From Candidatus Omnitrophota bacterium (GTDB taxonomy: Bacteria; Omnitrophota; Koll11; Pluralincolimonadales; Pluralincolimonadaceae): a stretch of 13,285 nucleotides of DNA. Under the pieces are notes generated by a model. It searched no databases, had not been told where the DNA came from, and saw only the letters and a program-made list of their open reading frames with translations. The DNA is taken from NCBI GenBank assembly GCA_022709465.1, contig JAKLIT010000024.1:1-13285 (forward strand), in the 5' to 3' direction. The translations under genes and the position numbers were made by a program. Below are positions 7,330 to 13,285 of the stretch, piece by piece; position 1 is the stretch's first letter; each line of letters opens with the position of its first letter.

Positions 7330-7956
7330 ATGCTTGATATAATAATCAAAGGCGGCCCGGTAATGGCGCCGATCATACTCGGCTCCGTCGTGGGGTTCGC
7401 GATAGTGGTCGAGAAGTTCCTCGAGCTGAGGAACCTGAAGATGGATTCGTTCGGTTTCATCCAGGAGGTATTCCATTGCCTTAAGGCGAACAGGATCCAG
7501 ATGGCGCTCGACCTCTGTGATGAGAACATCAAATACCCGATAGCCGCCGTATTCAAGGTCGGCATCGAACGCAGGTATCTCGCGCCGCAGCGCCTCGAGA
7601 AGGTCATGGAGCAGGTCGGGAACAACCAGATAATGAAGATAGAGAAATATCTCGGCGCACTCGCGTCCATAATAAGCATCGAGCCGCTCCTCGGTTTCCT
7701 CGGCACGATCACGGGCCTCATAAAGGCGTTCATGGCGTGGGAGCATGCCGGCGCGAACATCACCGTCAATGCGCTTGCTTCGGGCATCTACCAGGCGATG
7801 ATAACGACCGCCGCCGGCCTTGCGATAGCGATCCCGCTCTTCCTCTGCTATAATTATTTCATAAGCCGCATCAAATACATGTCCAACGAGCTGAACAACC
7901 ACTCGGTCCAGTTCATGGAACTCATCGTCGAGCTGAAGGAGGCGGGGAATCTTTGA
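7330..7956 (+). CDS. exbB: MotA/TolQ/ExbB-family proton channel protein (ExbB-like)
   Basis: A 208-residue inner-membrane protein with three hydrophobic segments at about residues 12-32, 112-136 and 153-176. The family signature is in the second and third segments: PLLGFLGTITGLIKAF and ASGIYQAMITTAAGLAIAIP, which contain the pore-lining Thr and Pro positions. With ExbD it forms a proton-driven motor that energises an outer-membrane or periplasmic partner through TonB, TolA or a related protein. The start has AAGGAG at 7319-7324 with 5-base spacing. The gene ends in a TTGA overlap with exbD. No TonB, TolA, TolB or receptor gene is in the window, so its client is unknown. A flagellar MotA is unlikely given the size and the ExbD partner. 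Confidence 0.9.
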   Translation: MLDIIIKGGPVMAPIILGSVVGFAIVVEKFLELRNLKMDSFGFIQEVFHCLKANRIQMALDLCDENIKYPIAAVFKVGIERRYLAPQRLEKVMEQVGNNQIMKIEKYLGALASIISIEPLLGFLGTITGLIKAFMAWEHAGANITVNALASGIYQAMITTAAGLAIAIPLFLCYNYFISRIKYMSNELNNHSVQFMELIVELKEAGNL

Positions 7957-8372
7957 AGATACAGGGAAGGAAGGGATACCTCTTCACCCTAGAGAACGTG
8001 GCCATGACCGATATAATCATGAACATGTTCATCTTCTTTTTCATATCGTTCAGCCTGCTTTACACGTTCAGCCCGCAGCGTATCCAGAAACTCGACGTAA
8101 AACTTCCCGAAGCCGATAACATAGTCCCTATCGAAGAGAAGAACCAGATAAATATCTCGATAACCGGGGACGGCGCCATATACCTCGACAAGGATAAGGT
8201 GACGTCATCCGGGCTGAAAGAAAAACTGGCCGCTAAGCACAAGGCGAACCCGAAAGCCACGGTCATCCTCAGGGCGGACAAGTCCGTCCGTTTCAAGCAG
8301 ATAGTTAGCGTCCTCGACCTGCTTACCGAACTGAAAGTGACCCGCCTCAGCATTGCCGCCATAAGCGAATGA
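7953..8372 (+). CDS. exbD: ExbD/TolR-family biopolymer transport protein
   Basis: A 139-residue protein with a short cytoplasmic N-terminus, one TM segment at about 19-39, and a periplasmic ExbD/TolR domain at about 45-139 (including KATVILRADKSVRFKQIVSVLD). D20 in MTDIIMNMF is at the place of the conserved proton-carrying aspartate of ExbD/TolR. The start is taken as TTG at 7953, overlapping the exbB stop, because AAGGAGG at 7936-7942 is 10 bases upstream and this start gives the normal N-terminal tail. The next ATG, around 8004, would remove that tail. The stop overlaps the mntP start (ATGA), implying coupled translation. It is the motor partner of ExbB. Confidence 0.88.
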   Translation: MKIQGRKGYLFTLENVAMTDIIMNMFIFFFISFSLLYTFSPQRIQKLDVKLPEADNIVPIEEKNQINISITGDGAIYLDKDKVTSSGLKEKLAAKHKANPKATVILRADKSVRFKQIVSVLDLLTELKVTRLSIAAISE

Positions 8373-8923
8373 GCGCATCGGCTGTCCTTTTAATAGCCCT
8401 TGGACTTGCCATGGACGCGTTCGCGGTATCTATAGCGGGCGGAGTGGCGATAAAGCGGCATAAGCTTAAGAGCGCCCTGAAATTCGGGGCGTATTTCGGC
8501 TCTTTCCAGATGGCGATGCCGGTCATCGGCTGGGCCGTCGGTTTCCGGCTGAAAGGGTACATAACCGGCATAGACCACTGGGTAGCGTTCGGCCTGCTCG
8601 CCTTCATAGGCGGCAAGATGGTATATGAATCATGGAAGATAGGCGAAGAGGAGAAATTGCCTTCGTTCGGGCACAGGCAGATGTTCCTCCTGTCGGTGGC
8701 GACAAGCATCGACGCGCTCGCCGCGGGCCTGAGTTTCGCTTTCCTGCAGGTCCCGATAGCGCTTCCCGTTGTCGTGATAGGGGCGGTCACATTTTCGCTT
8801 TCGTTCCTCGGTGTGATAATAGGCAACACCGCCGGGCATTTCTTCGAGAAGAAGCTCGAGGCAGCCGGCGGATTCATTTTGATCGCTATAGGCATAAAAA
8901 TACTTATGGAGCATCTGCGCTGA
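8369..8923 (+). CDS. mntP: Manganese efflux pump MntP
   Basis: A 184-residue, six-TM inner-membrane exporter of Mn(II), close to the usual family length. The two family motifs, AMDAFAVSIAGG with D16 and SIDALAAG with D115, are both present; the acidic residues are part of the metal path. Glycine-rich membrane segments such as GLLAFIGGKM and the cytoplasmic loop EEEKLPSF fit the fold. It begins in an ATGA overlap with exbD, so no space exists for the yybP-ykoY manganese riboswitch that often precedes mntP; expression should follow the exbB promoter. Association with superoxide reductase one unit upstream may reflect Mn/Fe redox balance, but that is speculative. Confidence 0.93.
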   Translation: MSASAVLLIALGLAMDAFAVSIAGGVAIKRHKLKSALKFGAYFGSFQMAMPVIGWAVGFRLKGYITGIDHWVAFGLLAFIGGKMVYESWKIGEEEKLPSFGHRQMFLLSVATSIDALAAGLSFAFLQVPIALPVVVIGAVTFSLSFLGVIIGNTAGHFFEKKLEAAGGFILIAIGIKILMEHLR

Positions 8924-8924
8924 T

Positions 8925-9464
8925 ATGAAGACTATAAAATTGCGTCCCGTCGACGCGACGGAGAAGATTATGCTGCAACTTGAGAAGAAGAGGCTCATAC
9001 GGACGTTGCGCCCAACCGCGAAGATACTGCGCAGGACGCACAAGGACGGGCTCGTGGACACGATATATTCGTCGCCCATCGAGCACGGCACGCATAAGCT
9101 CATATGCGTCCGCTCGGATAATGCCGCCCGCATAATGCTGAATTCGCACCCGCACCACGAGGAGTTCATCATCATAAACAATACGGGGCGCAAGCTGAAG
9201 CCGGTATGCATGATACTTGGACTGCGGAAGCGCAGGGACCTCGAGCGCAAAGCGAAGGCCGGCAGGCTAGGCGCAAAGGATTTCATGATGCTGCGCCTGA
9301 AATATAACGACCACAGGACATGCATATTCACGATGCTCAAGGATACGGTCCATTGCGAGATCTCGGAACCCGGGAAAGGCAGGCCGTCGATATTTTTCGT
9401 CAGCGAGCCGACGAACCTTCCCATGCATGATGCCGACCTCGCCGGTTACACGATAAAGGTATAA
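8925..9464 (+). CDS. Conserved hypothetical protein with a cupin-like motif
   Basis: A 179-residue soluble protein that I do not recognise as a named family. It has no signal peptide or membrane segment. HPHHEEFIII (residues 75-84) resembles the metal-binding His/Glu strand of the cupin (RmlC-like) barrel. A second possible ligand region is TVHCEISEPG (141-150), followed by PSIFFVSEP. A basic loop rich in Arg and Lys lies at about 101-118. The His/Glu placement is not a perfect fit to cupin motif 1, so the fold is inference. The gene starts one base after the mntP stop and ends five bases before the CcdA-like gene, so it is part of the operon. A weak GGAG is 13 bases upstream of the ATG. Confidence 0.75.
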   Translation: MKTIKLRPVDATEKIMLQLEKKRLIRTLRPTAKILRRTHKDGLVDTIYSSPIEHGTHKLICVRSDNAARIMLNSHPHHEEFIIINNTGRKLKPVCMILGLRKRRDLERKAKAGRLGAKDFMMLRLKYNDHRTCIFTMLKDTVHCEISEPGKGRPSIFFVSEPTNLPMHDADLAGYTIKV

Positions 9465-9468
9465 AGAG

Positions 9469-10173
9469 ATGGGAACGGACATACAGACGATCGTAAGCGC
9501 GGTAAACCAGCATTCTGCCTGGACATTCGTCGTCGTCTTCTGGGCGGCTGCGATATTGAGCCTCGCTTCCTGCACGATAGTCAGGATACCGGTCGTCGTA
9601 GGCCTCATAGGAGGGGCTGCGAATTCCAAGAAGAAGGCCTTCCTCGTCACGATGTCTTTCGTCGCCGCGCTGGTCCTGAGCTACACTTTGCTGGGAGTCC
9701 TTCTCGGAACCATAGCCACGCTCGGAAGCAGGATGATGGGCCTGAGCAGGTATTTCTACTATTTTGCCGGGTTGGCTGTGCTTTTTGTAGGGGTCCAGAT
9801 GGCGGGCCTTATCAGGATAAAGCCGCTTGAAACGCTCGCGGCAAGGGCTTTCAACGCCAGACACGGTGGCGTTGCCGGGGCGTTCATGTTCGGCCTCATA
9901 TTTGTCCTTTTCGAGGCGCCGACATGCCCTGTATGCGGGCCATTTCTCGTGGTCATCGCGAGCCTCGGCATCATCAGGGAAGATTTCTTCTATGCCGTTA
10001 TGCTGTTCTTTACATATGCGCTCGGCCAGAGCCTTCCGATAATAATGGCGGGGGTCTTCAGCGGCATAGTCAAATACATACATCCGAAAGTGGAGATCGT
10101 CGAGAAGGTGGCGCCGGTCATTGGCGGGAATATCCTTATAGCGCTTGGCATATTATTGTTCATAATGGGATGA
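9469..10173 (+). CDS. CcdA/DsbD-family membrane thiol-disulfide electron carrier
   Basis: A 234-residue protein with about six TM segments, the size of CcdA or the DsbD core. This family carries electrons from cytoplasmic thioredoxin to extracytoplasmic thiol proteins through two membrane cysteines. Here the first is C35 in the first TM (SLASCTIVRIP). The second region is APTCPVCGP, with C153 and C156 giving a CPVC pair instead of the usual single cysteine. The remaining features (glycine-rich helices, YALGQSLPIIMAG in a later TM) fit the family. AAAGG at 9455-9459 provides a ribosome binding site. No thioredoxin-like partner is in the window. The stop overlaps the start of the TPR gene. Confidence 0.85.
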   Translation: MGTDIQTIVSAVNQHSAWTFVVVFWAAAILSLASCTIVRIPVVVGLIGGAANSKKKAFLVTMSFVAALVLSYTLLGVLLGTIATLGSRMMGLSRYFYYFAGLAVLFVGVQMAGLIRIKPLETLAARAFNARHGGVAGAFMFGLIFVLFEAPTCPVCGPFLVVIASLGIIREDFFYAVMLFFTYALGQSLPIIMAGVFSGIVKYIHPKVEIVEKVAPVIGGNILIALGILLFIMG

Positions 10174-10649
10174 AGATGATAGAGACAGGGAAGATAAAGA
10201 ATTACCTGATAACCGCGGCATTCGTCGCGGCCGTGTTCATCGGGCTGAGCCCGTATATCTCCTACCTGCTTTACAGGCGCGCCGGGGATTATATGAGCGC
10301 GTCTATGGTAAGGGACGCGGCAAGGACATACCGCAAGACGCTCTTCTTCGACGCAAGGGATGTGGACTCGCGCAACTGGCTCGCGTATTGCTATAATATA
10401 CTCGGCGAGAGGGAGAAGGCCGTCGCGGAATACAAGACCGCCATAAAATACGACTCTGACAACGTGACCGCGTATTTCGACCTGGGGGCCATCAAGAGAT
10501 CTGAGGGGGATATCGCGTCAGCAAAAGAGTATTTCAACAAGGTGCTCGCCTGCAAGAAGAGCCCGAATATCACCGACGGCAATTACAAGTTCTACAAGCG
10601 TTCTGCCGGCCACATGCTGCGCATAATCAGGGAGAAATACGGGGATTAG
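10170..10649 (+). CDS. Membrane-anchored TPR protein
   Basis: A 159-residue protein with an N-terminal TM anchor at about residues 12-35 and a soluble part with tetratricopeptide-like helices at about 45-130 (ARTYRKTLFFDARDVDSRNW, LAYCYNILGEREKAVAEYKT, AYFDLGAIKRSEGDIASAKE). TPRs are protein-binding scaffolds; the partner may be the CcdA-like protein or an envelope complex. The start is chosen at ATG 10170, overlapping the previous stop as ATGA; ATG 10176 is an alternative. A much longer reading frame starting at 9924 lies inside the CcdA gene in another frame and is not credible. It is the last gene of this unit; no clear terminator follows. Confidence 0.82.
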   Translation: MKMIETGKIKNYLITAAFVAAVFIGLSPYISYLLYRRAGDYMSASMVRDAARTYRKTLFFDARDVDSRNWLAYCYNILGEREKAVAEYKTAIKYDSDNVTAYFDLGAIKRSEGDIASAKEYFNKVLACKKSPNITDGNYKFYKRSAGHMLRIIREKYGD

Positions 10650-10661
10650 AGCCGCTGACGC

Positions 10662-10690
10662 TTGACACGGCGCCGCGAATATGATATATT
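10662..10690 (+). promoter_or_regulatory. Consensus sigma70-like promoter of the hnd unit
   Basis: A perfect -35 TTGACA (10662-10667), a 17-base spacer, and -10 TATATT (10685-10690), with TG at 10682-10683 as an extended -10. This is the strongest promoter in the window. The spacer contains the 8-base palindrome CGGCGCCG (10668-10675), which could be incidental or a protein site. The predicted start is near 10697, giving a leader of about 53 bases before the HndA-like gene. No terminator was seen in the 100-base gap that holds this promoter. Confidence 0.8.
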
Positions 10691-10749
10691 GAGCCTATTC
10701 TACCCCACCGAATACCTGTGGAAAATCAAACTTCGGAGAAGGAATTAAC

Positions 10750-11232
10750 ATGCAAGAAGAAAAACTATCCGACGATATCAAGAATATCGTCAAAAAATGG
10801 GAGGGCAAGAAGGGCAGCCTCATAATGATCCTGCACGATATCCAGAACCTTTACGGGTACGTGCCGCGCGCGACGTCCCTGCAGCTCTCGAAATATATGG
10901 ACGTGCCGCTCGCGAGGATATATGAGGTCATAACCTTCTACCACTTCTTTAAGCTCCAGCAGCCGGGCAAGCACATGGTGCAGGTCTGCATGGGTACCGC
11001 CTGTTACCTTAAAGGTGCCTCGGAATTATTGCACGAATTGCGCGACATACTCGGGGTGCGTGAGGGCGGCACGAGCAAGGACGGGCTTTTCCAGCTTGAG
11101 GTAGTAAGGTGCCTCGGATGCTGCGGACTGGCGCCCGTCATGAAGATCGACGAGAAGGTATACAGCAAGGTAAAGAAGGACCGCGTCGCGGACATTATCG
11201 CAGAGTATGAAGAGGAGCAGGTCGCCAAATGA
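10750..11232 (+). CDS. hndA: NuoE/HndA-like [2Fe-2S] subunit of an NAD(P)-linked oxidoreductase
   Basis: A 160-residue member of the 24-kDa (NuoE) family. An N-terminal helical bundle (about 1-70, with LHDIQNLYGYVP and IYEVITFYHFF) precedes a thioredoxin-like [2Fe-2S] domain. The cluster ligands are C80 and C85 (QVCMGTACYLKG) and C121 and C125 (VRCLGCCGLAP). C124 is an extra cysteine next to the last ligand, where the family commonly has alanine. The protein relays electrons between the flavin subunit and the rest of the complex. AGAAGGA at 10737-10743 is the ribosome binding site. The stop overlaps the next start (ATGA). The neighbours show an Hnd/Hyd-type complex rather than respiratory complex I, because the other nuo genes are absent and an HndB-type protein follows. 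Confidence 0.9.
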   Translation: MQEEKLSDDIKNIVKKWEGKKGSLIMILHDIQNLYGYVPRATSLQLSKYMDVPLARIYEVITFYHFFKLQQPGKHMVQVCMGTACYLKGASELLHELRDILGVREGGTSKDGLFQLEVVRCLGCCGLAPVMKIDEKVYSKVKKDRVADIIAEYEEEQVAK

Positions 11233-11582
11233 GCAAGATAACGAGGGATTCCCTCGAAAACATAGCAAAGCAGAAGAAGCCCGAGGACAAGAACTGGATA
11301 AAGGTCGGAATGTCGAGCTGCGGCATTGCCGCAGGAGCCGACAAGGTATTCGATATCCTGACCGAAGAGGCTAAGAAGAGAAATATAAACGTTGCCGTCA
11401 AGAAATGCGGCTGCGCCGGGATGTGTTCCGTCGAGCCGCTCGTCGAGGTCAACGTCGAAGGGATGCCGCAGGTCACCTACGGAAGGGTGAACGGCGAAGT
11501 TGCGGTGCAGATCCTCGAAGAGCACATCCACAACCATAGGCTGGTCAACGACCATATCTACGACATTCAGGTAAAGAAATAA
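11229..11582 (+). CDS. hndB: HndB-like thioredoxin-fold [2Fe-2S] ferredoxin subunit
   Basis: A 117-residue [2Fe-2S] protein of the kind found between NuoE- and NuoF-like subunits in NAD(P)-linked [FeFe] hydrogenases. Ligand cysteines are seen at C31 (SSCGIAAGA) and in KKCGCAGMCSVEP, with C62 and C66 at the expected places and C60 as an additional or alternative ligand. The tail has a His-rich EEHIHNHR stretch at about 97-104. It starts in an ATGA overlap with the NuoE-like gene, with GAGGAG at 11212-11217, and its stop overlaps the next start (TAATG), so the three subunits are probably made in equal amounts. It likely passes electrons within the complex. Confidence 0.87.
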   Translation: MSKITRDSLENIAKQKKPEDKNWIKVGMSSCGIAAGADKVFDILTEEAKKRNINVAVKKCGCAGMCSVEPLVEVNVEGMPQVTYGRVNGEVAVQILEEHIHNHRLVNDHIYDIQVKK

Positions 11583-13285
11583 TGGACAAAAAGATCATAT
11601 ATATTAAAGATACAGGTTTTACAGCCGATAGGACGAAGGACGTCCACGCCCTGCTGCTCAACGGCCTCAGGGACCGTGGAATGCAGGATTCAGTCCAGGC
11701 GGTGCGCGTAGCGGATATCGGCGCCTACAACCAGGGCGTCGTCGTTAGAGTACTGCCGGACACTACCTACTACAACGTAAAGGACGAAGACCTCGGGCGC
11801 ATACTCGACTCGGTAAAACAGGGGACGGTTGTCAAGGAGATTGCCTCGCGCAAGGAGCCGAAACAGCTCAGGATAGTCCTGCGCAACTGCGGCGTCATAG
11901 ACCCCGAGAGCATAGAAGAATATATGGCAAACGAGGGCTACCAGGCCCTGAAGAAGGTCCTCTTCGAGCTTAAGACACAGGATAAAGTTATAGAAGAGAT
12001 GAAGAAGAGCGGCCTTCGCGGAAGGGGAGGCGCCGGTTATCCTACCTGGATGAAATGGAATTTCGCTAAACAGATGCAGGCCGACCAGAAATACGTCATT
12101 TGCAACGGCGACGAGGGCGACCCGGGCGCATACATGGACAGGAGCGTCCTCGAGGGCGACCCGCACTCGGTGGTAGAAGGAATAATGATTGCCGGTTTCT
12201 CCGTCGGCGCTTCAATAGGATATTTCTACATCAGGGCGGAATACCCGCTCGCGGTGGAAAGGATACAGAAGGCGATAGACCAGTGCTACTCCAACGGCCT
12301 GCTCGGCAAGAACATACTCGGAAGCGGGTTTAATTTCGACCTCGAGATACGCCTCGGCGCCGGCGCGTTCGTATGCGGCGAGGAGACCGCTCTTATCGCA
12401 TCTATAGAGGGCAGGAGAGGCACTCCGCACCCGCGCCCGCCGTACCCGTCGGTCAAGGGGCTCTGGGACAAGCCTACCGTAATAAACAATGTCGAGACGC
12501 TCGCGAATATCCCTTATATCATAAACAGGGGCGGCGACGTTTTCGCGAAGGTCGGCACGCAGACATCCAAGGGCACGAAGGTGTTTGCGCTTACCGGCAA
12601 GGTGAAGAACTCCGGCCTCGTCGAGGTGCCTATGGGCACGACGATACGCGAGATCGTATTCGACATAGGCGGCGGCGTATACAACAACAAGAATATAAAA
12701 GCGGTCCAGACGGGCGGGCCTTCCGGCGGCGTCATACCGAAGGACTTTCTCGATACGCCGGTCGATTACGAGAATTTACAGAAGCTCGGCTCGATAATGG
12801 GCTCGGGCGGCATGATAGTCATGGACGAGGACGACTGCATGGTCGATATCGCGCGGTTTTACCAAAGGTTCTGTTTCGACGAATCGTGCGGAAAATGCTC
12901 GCCGTGCAGGATCGGCACCGCGCAGATGCTCGGTTTCCTCGGTAAGATAACCGAGGGGCGAGGCGAAATAGGCGATCTCGACAACATGAGGCGCATAGCG
13001 CAGTCGATGCAGAGGGCCGCTCTTTGCGGACTCGGGCAGACCGCGCCGAACCCGGTTGTTTCTACCCTGAGGTATTACGAGGACGAATACAAGGTGCATA
13101 TCCTCCAGAAGAAATGCCCCTCGAAGAAGTGCCGTAACCTGCTGAGCTACAAGATCATCACGGAGAAGTGCAAGAAGTGCGGCCTCTGCTTCATGAACTG
13201 CGAGGCGAAGGCGATAACGGGCAACAAGGATGACGGCTACACCATAGACATGAACAAATGCGTCCGCTGCGGCAGATGTTTCGAG
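11582..13285 (+). CDS. hndC: NuoF/HndC-like NADH-binding flavoprotein with C-terminal ferredoxin domain (3' end outside window)
   Basis: 568 codons are visible and the frame runs off the window end. Residues 1-95 match the N-terminal thioredoxin-like domain of HndC/HydB proteins but hold no cysteine. The NuoF core follows: GLRGRGGAGYP (144-154) for FMN/NADH binding, CNGDEGDPGAYMDR near 180, and CGEETAL (265-271). The N3-type [4Fe-4S] ligands are C436, C439, C442 and C482. A C-terminal extension has C512 and C517, then a full ferredoxin motif at C530, C533, C536 and C540, and the start of a second at C560, C563 and C566. The fourth ligand would be just past the edge. It should oxidise or reduce NAD(P)H in a bifurcating hydrogenase or related complex. 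The start overlaps the previous stop. Confidence 0.92.
   Translation, partial: MDKKIIYIKDTGFTADRTKDVHALLLNGLRDRGMQDSVQAVRVADIGAYNQGVVVRVLPDTTYYNVKDEDLGRILDSVKQGTVVKEIASRKEPKQLRIVLRNCGVIDPESIEEYMANEGYQALKKVLFELKTQDKVIEEMKKSGLRGRGGAGYPTWMKWNFAKQMQADQKYVICNGDEGDPGAYMDRSVLEGDPHSVVEGIMIAGFSVGASIGYFYIRAEYPLAVERIQKAIDQCYSNGLLGKNILGSGFNFDLEIRLGAGAFVCGEETALIASIEGRRGTPHPRPPYPSVKGLWDKPTVINNVETLANIPYIINRGGDVFAKVGTQTSKGTKVFALTGKVKNSGLVEVPMGTTIREIVFDIGGGVYNNKNIKAVQTGGPSGGVIPKDFLDTPVDYENLQKLGSIMGSGGMIVMDEDDCMVDIARFYQRFCFDESCGKCSPCRIGTAQMLGFLGKITEGRGEIGDLDNMRRIAQSMQRAALCGLGQTAPNPVVSTLRYYEDEYKVHILQKKCPSKKCRNLLSYKIITEKCKKCGLCFMNCEAKAITGNKDDGYTIDMNKCVRCGRCFE

Noticed and set aside
8300..8368. yybP-ykoY manganese riboswitch before mntP
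   Set aside because: The ExbD coding sequence runs straight into mntP with an ATGA overlap and no leader is available.
7330..8372. Flagellar MotA/MotB stator
   Set aside because: The second protein is of ExbD/TolR size with no OmpA-like peptidoglycan-binding domain, and no flagellar gene is near.
9924..10169. Long upstream extension of the TPR reading frame
   Set aside because: It overlaps the CcdA-like gene in another frame and encodes arginine- and histidine-rich sequence without family features; the protein with a TM anchor starts at 10170.
10750..13285. Start of a respiratory complex I (nuo) operon
   Set aside because: An HndB-like ferredoxin lies between the NuoE- and NuoF-like genes and the NuoF protein has a ferredoxin extension, which fits Hnd/Hyd complexes and not complex I.

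Overview
The window is a densely packed bacterial region with every supportable gene on the plus strand, from a moderately GC-rich genome that uses ATA for isoleucine and AGG for arginine unusually often. A one-iron superoxide reductase, an Hnd/Hyd-type NADH-linked [FeS] module and many sensory proteins point to an anaerobic, diderm bacterium (ExbB/ExbD imply an energised outer envelope). The codon style and gene content resemble uncultivated lineages such as Omnitrophota, but that placement is inference: there is no marker gene here.

There are three apparent transcription units. Each is preceded by a sigma70-like promoter with a 17-bp spacer and an extended -10 that starts TGATA. Unit 1 (57-7264) is a signalling cluster: a single-domain response regulator, a membrane HD-GYP c-di-GMP phosphodiesterase with a Cache-like sensor, a class II superoxide reductase, a PAS-PAS-GAF protein with a cysteine-rich GAF domain and no output domain, a 932-residue histidine kinase (about 8 N-terminal TM segments, dCache, HAMP, HisKA, HATPase), and two more single-domain response regulators. 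The first six genes overlap or abut, so the superoxide reductase sits inside a signalling operon. The simplest reading is a redox- or oxygen-responsive circuit whose output is c-di-GMP turnover plus superoxide detoxification.

Unit 2 (7330-10649) encodes ExbB and ExbD, an MntP manganese exporter, an unrecognised 179-aa protein with a cupin-like His/Glu motif, a CcdA/DsbD-type membrane thiol-electron carrier with an unusual CPVC motif, and a membrane-anchored TPR protein. Neighbouring genes overlap or are only a few bases apart. The theme is envelope energisation, metal homeostasis and redox transfer.

Unit 3 (10750 to the window end) encodes a NuoE/HndA-like [2Fe-2S] subunit, an HndB-like [2Fe-2S] ferredoxin, and a NuoF/HndC-like flavoprotein carrying C-terminal [4Fe-4S] ferredoxin motifs. 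The last gene is cut by the window edge inside its second ferredoxin cluster. This is the diaphorase part of a bifurcating/NAD(P)-linked [FeFe] hydrogenase or a related complex; the catalytic subunit would be expected downstream. The N-terminal thioredoxin-like domain of the NuoF protein has no cysteines, which is unusual for the Hnd/HydB form.

No tRNA, rRNA, CRISPR array, insertion sequence or long repeat was seen. No gap between genes exceeds about 100 bases.
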